From positions 124,001-188,000 of the forward strand of contig NZ_RJKR01000007.1 in NCBI RefSeq assembly GCF_003752025.1: a stretch of 64,000 nt of DNA, read 5' to 3'. The stretch is from Curtobacterium sp. PhB115. GTDB lineage: Bacteria > Actinomycetota > Actinomycetes > Actinomycetales > Microbacteriaceae. The notes under the pieces were generated by a model. It saw only the letters and a program-made list of their open reading frames with translations. It was not told where the DNA came from and made no database searches. Each line of letters opens with the position of its first letter. The stretch's first letter is position 1. Shown here one piece after another: positions 7,870-15,878 of this stretch. The translations under genes were made by a program, and so were the position numbers.

Positions 7870-8682
7870 TCAGCGTGCGCCGTCCACCGCACGTGCGGCG
7901 AGCTCGATGATCTCCTGACCAGCCATGACGCCCGACGCCTGCGTGACGAGCAGGTTCGGCGCCGTCCACCCCGCCGCGTGCAGCTCACCGTGCGCCGGCC
8001 GGATCGCGACGTCCGCGGCGGCGAGCATGTCGCGGTCGAGGAGCGAGTCACCGGCCGCGACGGTCAGGGTCGCACCGACCCGCTCGGCGACGGCAGCCAG
8101 GGCCCGTTCCTTCCGGATCGCGACCGGCACGGCGTACAGCTTCCGACCCTGCAACGACACCGTCCAGCCGAGGGCCCCGAGTGCTGCTGCGAGGTCGGCC
8201 AGCGCGTCGTCCGGCAGCGCGGCCCGGTCGACCACGGCGTAGACGAAGAGGTCCTCCGCCCGGTGGTTCCGGAGCAGGGCCGCGGTGGGCAGCTGGGCGA
8301 GGAACAGTTCCTCAGCGGCCGCCAGCGGTGCCGACGTCGCGTCGATCTCGGCACGGAGCGATGCGGTCCAGGCGTCGTCGGGTCGGTCGTCGTGCAGCAG
8401 GACGGCACCGTTGGTCGTCACCGCCCACCCCTCGGTGGGCAGCGGCAGCCGGATGCGACGGTACTGCGCCACCGTCCTGGTCGTGACGGGGACGACCGTG
8501 GCACGCGAGGCGAGGCCCGCGAGTGCGGTCTCGGCGACCCGGGTCATGTACGACAACGGTGCGTGCTGGTAGACCTCGGTCACGACGAGCGCGGGCGCCG
8601 ACTCGTCCGGGCCGTCGAGCAGCAGGGCAGCGGCGGAGTAGACGAGGGTGCGGTCGAGGTCGAACCCGACGAGCGCGCTCAC
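7870..8682 (-). CDS. HAD family phosphatase of the Ter cluster
   Basis: The 270-residue HAD hydrolase has motif I FDLDRTLVYS at residues 7-16, motif II in VPVTTRTV, a conserved Lys in IRKERALAAV, and motif III/IV AAGDSLLDRDML, a C2-cap layout like Cof or sucrose/trehalose-phosphate phosphatases. HAD phosphatases are a known member of the biosynthetic module of Ter systems, together with a PRTase, StiP and a CitE-like lyase; the module is predicted to make a nucleoside-like metabolite. The GTG start overlaps the stop of the fusion gene by 4 bp, so it is the last gene of the coupled operon. Confidence 0.85.
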   Translation of the reverse strand: MSALVGFDLDRTLVYSAAALLLDGPDESAPALVVTEVYQHAPLSYMTRVAETALAGLASRATVVPVTTRTVAQYRRIRLPLPTEGWAVTTNGAVLLHDDRPDDAWTASLRAEIDATSAPLAAAEELFLAQLPTAALLRNHRAEDLFVYAVVDRAALPDDALADLAAALGALGWTVSLQGRKLYAVPVAIRKERALAAVAERVGATLTVAAGDSLLDRDMLAAADVAIRPAHGELHAAGWTAPNLLVTQASGVMAGQEIIELAARAVDGAR

Positions 8683-11513
8683 GAGGTGGCTCCCTCGGCG
8701 GCCGGCGCGACGCGGCTGCCGAGCGGGTGGATGAGGCCGACGCAGCTGTAGGACAGGTCCGGACGGGTGACGACCGGCACGCCGCGCTCACGGGCCAGTG
8801 CGACCACGTGCGCGATGTCGACGTCGTCGGGGTTGCGCACCAGGACCTGCCACGGCACGCGGCGGAGGAGGACCCTGGTGGTCTCCCCGACACCGGGCTT
8901 CACGAGGTGCAGGTCCTCGATGCCGTACTCGGCACCGATCGCCTCGACCGTGCGCATGCCCCGCCAGTCGACGGCCCGCGCTGCGGTGTCGTCCGGTCCG
9001 GTCGCGTCGAGCGCGGCGGTCACCCGGTCGGCGACGGCGTCGAAGCGCTCCGCGATCGTGGCGACGAACGCGCGGGAGTGGTCGCGGGGTGCCAGGTGCC
9101 GGTACTGCTTCGCGCCGTGGAAGGTGCCGGCCGGGGTGAACGTCCGGTTGAACACGGTGCGGGACACCAGCCCCGAGACGGTCGAGTTGAGGCAGGCCGA
9201 CGGCACCAGGTAGTCGTCGCGGGTGCCGTGCAGTGTCGTGCAGCCGGCCGGGTCCGCGAGGACGGCGAGCTCGTCCGGGAACTGCGCCCCGTCGGACTCG
9301 GCGAACCGGGCGAGCGCGTCGGTGAGCTCGCGCGTGATCGCTCCCTTGCCGGTCCACCCGTCGACGAAGACCACCTGGGCGGGGTCGTGGTGGTCGGCGA
9401 GCCACCGCAGCGCGGTCTCGTCGATGCCGACGCCGCGCACGATGCTGGCCGTGTAGTGGTCGAGCCGCAGCCCGTGCAGCCGCTCGGCCCACGCGCGCAT
9501 CAGGATGCCGATGGGAGTGCCGGCCCGTGCCAGCGAGACGAGCACGGGGCGGTCCCGGCTGCGCAGGACGAGTTCGGTGACGATGCCGACGGCCTCGGCG
9601 ATGCGGTCGGCCGACCGGTCGAGGGCGTCCCGGTACAGGGCTTCGTACGCCTCGGACGGCACGTACTCGACGGGGAGCGACTCGGCGTAGTTCGCGCCCT
9701 CCAGCTGGATCGCCCGCTCACGGTCGGCGGTGTCGGCCTCGAGTGCCGCGTCGGCGAGGTCCTGCAGCAGCCAGGTCACGTCGCCGGGTTCGTAGGAGCC
9801 GAAGGACGGCCCGGTGAGCGGCCGCGGAGCACTCCGGTCGGCACCGGTGTCGAGCGCTGCGTCGACGAGCACGACGACGGGCGCGGCGGTGGACAGCGCC
9901 GCGAGCAGGCCGTCCTCGCCGTCCAGCAGCGCACGGTCCGTCCCCGGCTCCGGCAGCACCACGATCGCGTCGAAGCCGTGCACGTTGTACGCGAAGCGCT
10001 CGCCCGGGCCGTCCACGGTGGTGTCGTGCGACCGGAAACGGACGCCCGAACGGATCGGCCACGCCGGGTCGTCGAGCACCGCGACGGGGGAGCGGGTCGT
10101 CGTGGAGAAGCGGACGTCGGCGTCGCTGCGGCGCCGGATCGCGTCCGCGACGACGAGCGGGGTGTGCATGTGCTCCTCGGTGCCGAGCACCAGGATCCGG
10201 CGGGGATCGCCGGCGACGTCGTGCAGCGCGGCGAGGACGTCCGCGGCGGTCCCCTCGACGTCGGTGCGCGGCAGACGGACCCGCTGCGCGGGTGTGCCGA
10301 AGCGGTCGACGGCCGTCGCCGGTGCGGTGGTGGTCGTGACGGTCCCGGGCCGGGAGGCGCGGGTCGGGCCCGCACCGGGCCTCCCGTCCGGCACTGGTGC
10401 TGTTCCGGGCCCCGCCAGCGCGACCGCGTGCGTCGCGACCACGTCGGCAGCCGCGGCCGGCAGTCCGGGCGGGAGCACGGCGTGGCCGCGCCCCAGGGCG
10501 ACGACCGTGACGGGCGCGCCGATCTCGGCGGCGAGTTCCTGGGTGGCCGCCACGTCGGCCGGGGACCGGAGGTCGATGAGGCTCGCGACGACCCAGCGGC
10601 GCTGGGGCGCGAGGGCATGGAGTTCGCGGATGGTGGCGCGGGCGGTGGCGCCGGTGCTCAGCTCGTCGTCGACCAGCACGACCGTGCCGTCGGTCGGCAG
10701 CCAGTCCGGGTCGGCGGGCAGGAGCCGGTGCGCGGTGGCGTGCGAGTGCGCCTCGTCGAAGCCCGCCGCGGGCACGGCTCCCGGCGGGTCGTGCCGGGTG
10801 GAGTGGAGGTACCGGGCACCGAGGGACTCGGCGACGAGGGCTCCGAGGGCCGTCGCGGTCTCCGCGAACCCGAGGACCAGGGCGTCCGGGAGCTCGGGAC
10901 GACCGGCGGCGAGGTCAGTCCGGAGCGTGGTGGCGGCGCTGTGGACGGCGTCGGTCGCGTCGGCCCGGGCGGTGCGACCCTGGTCTGGGTGGCGCTCGTC
11001 GGGATGGCGCTGGTCTGCACGACGCTGGTCGGGATGGCGCTGGTCGGGACGGTGCTCGTCTGGATGGCGCTGGTCGGGACGGTGCTCGTCTGGATGGCGC
11101 TGGTCGGCTGCGGTGGCGTCGCGGACGATCCGGTCGAGCCGCGCGGCGGTGCTGGCGTCCCAGCGGGCGCCACCGTCGAGCGCGTCGGCGGTGAGGGCGC
11201 CGAGTGCCTCGCCGGCGGCGAGGGCGACGGCGGGGACGGTCGGCAGGTGCTTCGCCAGGACCGTCGAGACGAGCAGGTGCGCGCGCTTCGGGTTGCGGCG
11301 CAGTGCGATCCGGGCGAGGACCCCGAGCGGGACGGTCGCGGTGCCGGTCGCGGTGTCCGCGTCGATTGCCGTCGCGGTCGCCGTGTCCGTGTCGGTTGCC
11401 GTCGCGGTCGCGGTGTCCGTCTCGGTTGCCGTCGCGATGCTCGTCGCGGTGTCCGTCTCGGTGTCCACCAGGGTGACACCGAGGTCGGCGGGTGTGGGCA
11501 GGGGCACGGTCAC
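8679..11513 (-). CDS. PRTase_2-TRSP-StiP(PRTase_1)-PELOTA_1 fusion protein of the Ter cluster
   Basis: The 944-residue protein joins parts that are usually two proteins. Residues about 62-330 are an orotate-type phosphoribosyltransferase with LRRNPKRAHLLVSTVL and the PRPP loop VVLVDDELSTGAT near 278-290. Residues about 410-545 hold a TRSP domain with the name-giving TTRSPV near 469. From about 570 a StiP/PRTase_1 unit follows with GSYEPGDVTWLL, LVSLARAGTPIG and FVDGWTGKGAI. From about 854 a PELOTA_1-type domain ends the protein (HLVKPGVGETTR). Two in-frame repeats, T/A/D-rich at 16-61 and D/Q/R/H/P-rich at 136-178, break up the first domain. The likely role is synthesis of the nucleoside-like Ter metabolite. 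The GTG overlaps the lyase stop. Confidence 0.85.
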   Translation of the reverse strand: MTVPLPTPADLGVTLVDTETDTATSIATATETDTATATATDTDTATATAIDADTATGTATVPLGVLARIALRRNPKRAHLLVSTVLAKHLPTVPAVALAAGEALGALTADALDGGARWDASTAARLDRIVRDATAADQRHPDEHRPDQRHPDEHRPDQRHPDQRRADQRHPDERHPDQGRTARADATDAVHSAATTLRTDLAAGRPELPDALVLGFAETATALGALVAESLGARYLHSTRHDPPGAVPAAGFDEAHSHATAHRLLPADPDWLPTDGTVVLVDDELSTGATARATIRELHALAPQRRWVVASLIDLRSPADVAATQELAAEIGAPVTVVALGRGHAVLPPGLPAAAADVVATHAVALAGPGTAPVPDGRPGAGPTRASRPGTVTTTTAPATAVDRFGTPAQRVRLPRTDVEGTAADVLAALHDVAGDPRRILVLGTEEHMHTPLVVADAIRRRSDADVRFSTTTRSPVAVLDDPAWPIRSGVRFRSHDTTVDGPGERFAYNVHGFDAIVVLPEPGTDRALLDGEDGLLAALSTAAPVVVLVDAALDTGADRSAPRPLTGPSFGSYEPGDVTWLLQDLADAALEADTADRERAIQLEGANYAESLPVEYVPSEAYEALYRDALDRSADRIAEAVGIVTELVLRSRDRPVLVSLARAGTPIGILMRAWAERLHGLRLDHYTASIVRGVGIDETALRWLADHHDPAQVVFVDGWTGKGAITRELTDALARFAESDGAQFPDELAVLADPAGCTTLHGTRDDYLVPSACLNSTVSGLVSRTVFNRTFTPAGTFHGAKQYRHLAPRDHSRAFVATIAERFDAVADRVTAALDATGPDDTAARAVDWRGMRTVEAIGAEYGIEDLHLVKPGVGETTRVLLRRVPWQVLVRNPDDVDIAHVVALARERGVPVVTRPDLSYSCVGLIHPLGSRVAPAAEGATS
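10981..11107. repeat. 15/30-bp tandem repeat inside the PRTase fusion gene
   Basis: Units of 15 bp encode a 5-residue period of the type D-Q/E-R/H-x-P. Bases 11041-11070 and 11071-11100 are identical 30-mers. Unit length is a multiple of three, so copy number can change without a frameshift. Confidence 0.9.
11331..11468. repeat. 30-bp tandem repeat near the start of the PRTase fusion gene
   Basis: About four degenerate 30-bp units encode a T/A/D-rich stretch with a 10-residue period just after the N-terminus. It lies in frame within the coding sequence. Confidence 0.85.
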
Positions 11514-12673
11514 GTGAGGCTCCGTTCGAGCACGTCGACGAAGGTGACGTCCGGGTTGGCGACGCCGAACGCCCGGGCGCGCAGCACGGTGCGCACGGCC
11601 CAGTCGTGGTGCGGCTTCATCTCGTTCATCTTGTTGCCGTAGCGGGACGCGGCGACCCCGCCGGCGACGTTCGCGAGCACGTCGCTCGCATCCGAGAACT
11701 CCTCGTCGCTGACGACGGACATCGCGTGCACGAGGGGCACGTGCCGTGGGTGGATCACGGTCTTGCCGGTCAGGCCGTTCGCGCGGTCCAGGGTGACCTC
11801 GCGGAGCAGGCCGTCGAAGCCCTCCAGGAGGAGTTGCCGGCGGAGCGCGAGGTCGCCCGCTTCCGCGAACGGCGTGGCGCGGAGCTGCGTCCGGAACACC
11901 CGGTCGGCGTCGGGGTAGTGCTCCCACACCGGGCCGCTGACCACGAAGCCGTCGCGGGCGCGCCCGAGGACGTTCACCACGTCGCCGATCACCGACGCGA
12001 GGACCTGGACGTCGTACGCGGTGAGGTCGGAGGACCGGCGGAGCCCGAACACGCTGGACAGGTCGGTGGCGCCGATGCGGACCGCCAACACGTCGCGCCG
12101 GCGAGCGAGCAGCAGGTCGCGCAGCGCGGCGAGGGCCTCGGTGCGGGTCTCCCGGTGCATGATCGACGGCGACTCGAGGATCGGCATCACCAGGAGACGA
12201 CGGTGCTCCGGCCGGCTCGCGTTGAGGTCGTCGAGCACGTCGAAGTACTGCGACCCGCTGTCCGGGGCGTCCTCGAACTTCGGCAGGACGAAGCCGCTCA
12301 GCACGTCCAGCGCACGGTCCCCGAAGCGTTCGACCAGCCGCCGGAGGTGCCCGGGGTCGCGGACCCGCAGGAAGAGCTGGGGGAGCGTGGCGTCGTCGGC
12401 GTCCGCGGCCAGGGCGCGCAGGGCATCGCCGACGCGTTCCTCGGCGACCGGGAGGTCGGCGTCGGCCACGGAGTCCTCGAGGCACAGCACGATCGAGCCG
12501 GCGCCGAGGGCCGTCTGCCGCTGGACGTCCCGCACCAGGTCGGGGCGGATGCCCGGCGTGTACAGGGTGGCGCCGAGCGCGACGGCCCGGAGGTCCTGGT
12601 CGCTGCCGCGGTGGACGTCCTCCGGCGGGTGCAGGAAGAGGTCCTGGCCGTCGAGCTGGGCGAAGTGGCGCAT
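11510..12673 (-). CDS. HpcH/HpaI-CitE type C-C bond lyase of the Ter cluster
   Basis: The 387-residue TIM-barrel lyase carries LYTPGIRPDL at the N-terminus, the metal-binding region IVLCLEDSVADAD, VMPILESPSIMH and a C-terminal TGKTVIHPRHVPLVHAM, all seen in the citrate-lyase beta/HpcH superfamily. It matches the branch found in Ter gene clusters, where such a lyase sits next to PRTase, StiP and HAD genes. The substrate is not known; cleavage or formation of a C-C bond in the proposed nucleoside-like metabolite is the published idea. It overlaps the next gene by 4 bp (GTGA), and the preceding gene ends 2 bp before its ATG. Confidence 0.87.
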   Translation of the reverse strand: MRHFAQLDGQDLFLHPPEDVHRGSDQDLRAVALGATLYTPGIRPDLVRDVQRQTALGAGSIVLCLEDSVADADLPVAEERVGDALRALAADADDATLPQLFLRVRDPGHLRRLVERFGDRALDVLSGFVLPKFEDAPDSGSQYFDVLDDLNASRPEHRRLLVMPILESPSIMHRETRTEALAALRDLLLARRRDVLAVRIGATDLSSVFGLRRSSDLTAYDVQVLASVIGDVVNVLGRARDGFVVSGPVWEHYPDADRVFRTQLRATPFAEAGDLALRRQLLLEGFDGLLREVTLDRANGLTGKTVIHPRHVPLVHAMSVVSDEEFSDASDVLANVAGGVAASRYGNKMNEMKPHHDWAVRTVLRARAFGVANPDVTFVDVLERSLT

Positions 12674-12675
12674 GG

Positions 12676-13473
12676 TCAGGTCCCCGGTGTCGGAGCGGAC
12701 AGGACGAACCCGAAGGCGGCGAAGACGTCACCGTCGTGGGTCGACCGGGGGAAGGGCTCCGCCCGGAGTTCGAGCTCGCCGTCGATGACGGACACGGCGA
12801 GCACGGTCATGGTGTCGGGGTCGCCCTCGGCGACCGCGAAGGTGGTGCCGTCGTGCAGCGCGACCACGAGTCGCTCGGGGCCGCGGGCCATGAAGAGCGC
12901 CCGGCGGAGCTGGCGGACGTGCCGGAGCGACACGAGAGCGACGCCCTCGTCGAAGCCGACCAGGGGACGGTTGCCGGCGGTCGTCACGGTGCGGCCCGCC
13001 TGGGCGCGCTCGGCAGTGGTCGCGCCGACGGTGAAGTCCACGGACTCCCACGCCACGCTCGTGCAGCCGGTGACGGTGAGCGCGCCCACCGCCGAGCGGC
13101 GACGGTCCACCCGGACGATCGGCGCATCGGGGCCGAGGACCCGGATGGTGCGGGGGTCCGGGGCGGGGAACGGTCGGATCCGGCGCGCGCGCTCGGTGCG
13201 GCGGCGGAGGACGCGTTCCGAGGGGCCTCTGGGCCTGGCGGGTGCGGCCGGGGTCGTCGCCGGTGTGCGGGCTGGCGCTGGTGTGCGGGCTGGCGCTGCC
13301 GCCGGAGCCGGAGCCGGAGCCGGAGCCGGTGACCGTGTCGGAGCCGGTGCCGACGGTGCCGGAGCCGGTGCCCGCGTCGGAGCCGGAGCTGCCGGTGCCG
13401 GTGCTGACGGTGCCGGTGCTGCTGCGCGTGCCGGGCGCGGACGACGGCGGAGGTACGGGTGGCCCGAGCTCAT
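12676..13473 (-). CDS. Unrecognised Ter-cluster protein with Pro/Ala-rich linker
   Basis: The 265-residue protein starts at an ATG that overlaps the stop of the upstream TerD-type gene by 4 bp. Residues 1-15 are basic. Residues about 16-80 are a low-complexity Pro/Ala/Thr repeat. The rest looks folded and rich in beta strands, with IRVLGPDAPIVRVDRR, GFDEGVALVSLRHVRQL and VVALHDGTTFAVAEG. I do not recognise the folded part; a strongly diverged TerD-like or ligand-binding beta domain is possible but no TerD signature is visible. Codon periodicity, position inside the coupled operon and conservation of overlap support that it is a real gene. Confidence 0.7.
   Translation of the reverse strand: MSSGHPYLRRRPRPARAAAPAPSAPAPAAPAPTRAPAPAPSAPAPTRSPAPAPAPAPAAAPARTPAPARTPATTPAAPARPRGPSERVLRRRTERARRIRPFPAPDPRTIRVLGPDAPIVRVDRRRSAVGALTVTGCTSVAWESVDFTVGATTAERAQAGRTVTTAGNRPLVGFDEGVALVSLRHVRQLRRALFMARGPERLVVALHDGTTFAVAEGDPDTMTVLAVSVIDGELELRAEPFPRSTHDGDVFAAFGFVLSAPTPGT
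13260..13440. repeat. Hexamer-like coding repeat (GCCGGAGCCGGT type)
   Basis: Degenerate units based on CCGGAGCCGG and GGTGCCGGTG encode the Pro/Ala linker of the unrecognised Ter-cluster protein. The repeat stays in frame. Confidence 0.8.
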
Positions 13474-14030
13474 CGGGCCCGGCCGATGCCGTGGTCCGTC
13501 CGGAGCCCGGTCAGCCCCGTGGTGTACCCCTGGCCGACCGCGCGGAACTTCCACTCGGCGCGGTGCCGGTAGAGCTCGCCGAGGATCACGGCGTCGATCG
13601 TGTGGTTGCGCTCCGACGGCAGCGGGAACTGCACGAGTTCGCGGCCGTCGGGTGCGCTCACGCGGATCGTCATCGACCGGACCGAACCGAGGTCACGGGG
13701 TGAACGCGGGTCGGGGTCGAGGTAGACCGCGAAGACGATCTTGTCGACGACGTCCGGCACGCTGACCAGGTCGACGTCGATCTCCTCCTGGTCGGACTCG
13801 TCGAGGTACCGCACGGACGAGTCGGCGCTCTCGATCTGGTTGAAGAACACCAGGTCGTCGTCGGAGAGCACCCGGCCATCGGCGTCGCACACGATGGCGA
13901 CGGGGACGAGCTCGGCCGAGGGGCCGCGGCTCGCGATCTGGTCCCAGGCGATGCCGACGACCACGGCGTCGAGGCCGGGGTTCTCAGCCGTGAGCGCCGC
14001 GTTCGCGCCCGGGACGAGTCGCCCGGTCAC
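13470..14030 (-). CDS. TerD family protein, short variant with altered calcium loop
   Basis: The 186-residue protein keeps the TerD outline: VVVGIAWDQ, DDLVFFNQIESADSSV and the ending [15 protein letters not shown], which is identical in the two full TerD copies upstream. It differs where TerD binds calcium. The FDLDASALL strand is replaced by ELVPVAIV, and the HxGDNxxGxGxGDDE loop is shortened to a plain acidic stretch (YLDESDQEE). It may have lost calcium binding and work as a structural partner. The GTG start overlaps the preceding stop by 4 bp, as does its own stop with the next ATG. Confidence 0.88.
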   Translation of the reverse strand: MTGRLVPGANAALTAENPGLDAVVVGIAWDQIASRGPSAELVPVAIVCDADGRVLSDDDLVFFNQIESADSSVRYLDESDQEEIDVDLVSVPDVVDKIVFAVYLDPDPRSPRDLGSVRSMTIRVSAPDGRELVQFPLPSERNHTIDAVILGELYRHRAEWKFRAVGQGYTTGLTGLRTDHGIGRAR

Positions 14031-14587
14031 GAGTCCGCTCCGCGGAGACGGAGGCCGGGGTCGCCGTCGCCGAGGCGGTCCCGGAGGAAGCGGCCGTGGG
14101 TGGAGAGCTCTGCGATGGCTCCGCTCCTGATCTGTTCGTGCATGTCGTCGACGGTCTCGGCCACGACGTCCAGCTGTTCGGCGAGCGTGCGGGTCGCGGC
14201 GCTGTCCTCGGTGCGGTCCTCTGGTGGCAGCGTGCGGTAGGTGCGGACCGGCGACGGCACGTAGTCGTCGACGATCGCCTGGAACAGGTACCGCTGCTCG
14301 GTGGAGGCGCCGCGCGCGACGACCGTGCCCGCTGCTTCGCGGAGCAGGTCCTCGACGTGCCGGATCTTCGAGGACACGACCGTCGGGAGCTCGGCTCCCG
14401 CCGCGCGGACCAGCGCGCGGAGGTCGTCGAGTCCCGCCGAGGCCGCAGCGTCGTCGGCCTGGCCGCCGGCACCGCGGACGTCGATCCGCGCCGCCGCCGC
14501 TGCCGCGACCGAGGACGGGGTGGTGTCGGTCGGATCCGGTTCGCGGTCGTCGTCGCGGCCGAACAGCGCGCGCAGACGATCACGCAC
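14027..14587 (-). CDS. XpaC-like partner of TelA (putative)
   Basis: The 186-residue protein has a charged N-terminus (LRALFGRDDDREPD), an Ala-rich linker and a helical C-terminal half with the landmarks IVDDYVPSPVRTYRTLPPED and a heptad-like LAEQLDVVAETVDDMHEQI. In many bacteria TelA genes are paired with XpaC (5-bromo-4-chloroindolyl phosphate hydrolysis protein), whose hallmark is a DYLP-x-L-x-x-Y-x-x-LP type motif; the sequence here fits that pattern weakly, and the position next to telA supports it. No enzyme active site is obvious. The gene starts 18 bp after telA. Confidence 0.65.
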   Translation of the reverse strand: MRDRLRALFGRDDDREPDPTDTTPSSVAAAAAARIDVRGAGGQADDAAASAGLDDLRALVRAAGAELPTVVSSKIRHVEDLLREAAGTVVARGASTEQRYLFQAIVDDYVPSPVRTYRTLPPEDRTEDSAATRTLAEQLDVVAETVDDMHEQIRSGAIAELSTHGRFLRDRLGDGDPGLRLRGADS

Positions 14588-14605
14588 GGCGGTCGACCGT
14601 CCGGG

Positions 14606-15826
14606 TCATCGGCTGATCGAGCGCGGGTCGTCGTCGGTCTGCCGCGCACGCTCCAGGTAGGGCTTGGCGCGCTGGATGCCGGACTCGAGCGCGGTGACGG
14701 TCGACGCCATGTTCTGCGCGGCCTCTGACCGGAACGAGTCGATGGCGTCCATCGTCTGGAAGACGTTGTCGAACGCCCGCTGCAGCGTCTCCACGCTGAC
14801 GCCGGAGTTCGTCGCCTGCTGGTGGATGCGCGTGGTCTGGTCGCGGAGCATCTCGCTCGTCTGCAGGATCATCGCGTTGGTCGTGTTGTTGACCGCGTCG
14901 ATCTGGTCGAGCACCATCTTCTGGTTCGCGAGCGCCTGGGCGACCACGACGGCGGTGCGGAGCGCCGCGATGGTGGTGGTCCGGGCACGCTCGACGCCCT
15001 TGATGAGCTCGGTGTTGTTCTTGCGGACCAGGTCCATCGCCAGGTACCCCTGCACCGAGACGGCGAGCTGCGTGAGGATGTCCTGGTGGCGCTGCCGCAC
15101 GGGGAAGAGCACGTCGGACTCGAGCTTCTGCGCCTCATCCGTGCGCCCGGCGTTCCGGAGTCCCTCGATCTTCGTGACCGCCGCCGCGTCGAGCGCCTTC
15201 GCGAACACCGCGTACTCGCTCAGCTGCTGCATGGTCTCCCACAGCTGCACCTTCTCGTCGGCGAGTGTGGCGTTGTCCTTGCGGAGCTCGTCCTGCCCGG
15301 CCATCAGCGACTTGATGATGTGGTCGAGCTGGGTCTGCGCGGACTCGTACCGCTGGAAGTACTTCGCGAGCTTGTTCCCACCCGGGATCAGCCCGAGGAT
15401 CTTCCGGCCGGTGCTGAGGTCGGCCTGGTTCGGCGTCAGGTCCTCCACCGTGGAGCGGAGGTCCCCGAGGGTCGTCGCGACCTTCACCTGCGCGCCGTCA
15501 CCGGTCCGCTTGGCACCCGCGACGGACGTCTGCGACCGCTCGAGCATGCGCGACGAGAAGCCGCCAGACCGCGTGATCTCCGAGCCGGCGATCGTCGAGA
15601 TGCCGTCGACCTTCTCCGTGAACGCCGGCGACCGCGGGTCGAGCGCGGCGATCTCGTCGACGAACTCCCGCGCCTGCGCGGCGATCTGCGACTGGCGGCT
15701 CGGGTCGACCGGCACCATCCCGGGGGCGTCGTCGGGCGTCACGACCTCGGCGGACTCGGCGGGACGGAGGACGAGGGCGTCCTCGGACGGGTCGGTCGGT
15801 TCCGGCGGAGCGAGCGGTCCGGGCAT
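14606..15826 (-). CDS. telA: TelA family toxic anion resistance protein
   Basis: The 406-residue protein is almost wholly helical after about residue 60. It contains REFVDEIAALDPRSPAFTEKV, GFSSRMLERS, IPGGNKLAKYFQRYESAQ, a long AxxELIKGVERARTTTIAALRTAV stretch and the ending SGIQRAKPYLERARQ, which match TelA (tellurite or toxic anion resistance). TelA proteins are cytoplasmic coiled-coil proteins of unknown biochemistry found with TerD and XpaC. The ATG at 15826 is chosen because AGGAG precedes it; the open frame extends 47 codons further but that part is antisense to the TerD gene and has no family similarity. Confidence 0.92.
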   Translation of the reverse strand: MPGPLAPPEPTDPSEDALVLRPAESAEVVTPDDAPGMVPVDPSRQSQIAAQAREFVDEIAALDPRSPAFTEKVDGISTIAGSEITRSGGFSSRMLERSQTSVAGAKRTGDGAQVKVATTLGDLRSTVEDLTPNQADLSTGRKILGLIPGGNKLAKYFQRYESAQTQLDHIIKSLMAGQDELRKDNATLADEKVQLWETMQQLSEYAVFAKALDAAAVTKIEGLRNAGRTDEAQKLESDVLFPVRQRHQDILTQLAVSVQGYLAMDLVRKNNTELIKGVERARTTTIAALRTAVVVAQALANQKMVLDQIDAVNNTTNAMILQTSEMLRDQTTRIHQQATNSGVSVETLQRAFDNVFQTMDAIDSFRSEAAQNMASTVTALESGIQRAKPYLERARQTDDDPRSISR

Positions 15827-15878
15827 CGGTGGGTCTCCTGGTCTGGGGGTGGGTGCGGGGTGGGGCCGGTCGGCCGGG

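Noticed and set aside
10981..11107. Intergenic satellite or CRISPR-like array
   Set aside because: The units are contiguous without spacers and lie inside the coding frame of the PRTase fusion.
8523..11642. Open frame of over 1000 codons on the plus strand opposite the PRTase fusion gene
   Set aside because: It is composed of Arg/Gly/Glu/Val-rich shadow sequence with no motif, while the minus strand holds four recognisable domains.
12676..13473. Calling this gene a TerD homologue
   Set aside because: No TerD signature (LDASAL, GDDE loop, WKFRAVGQG) is present, so it was left as unrecognised.
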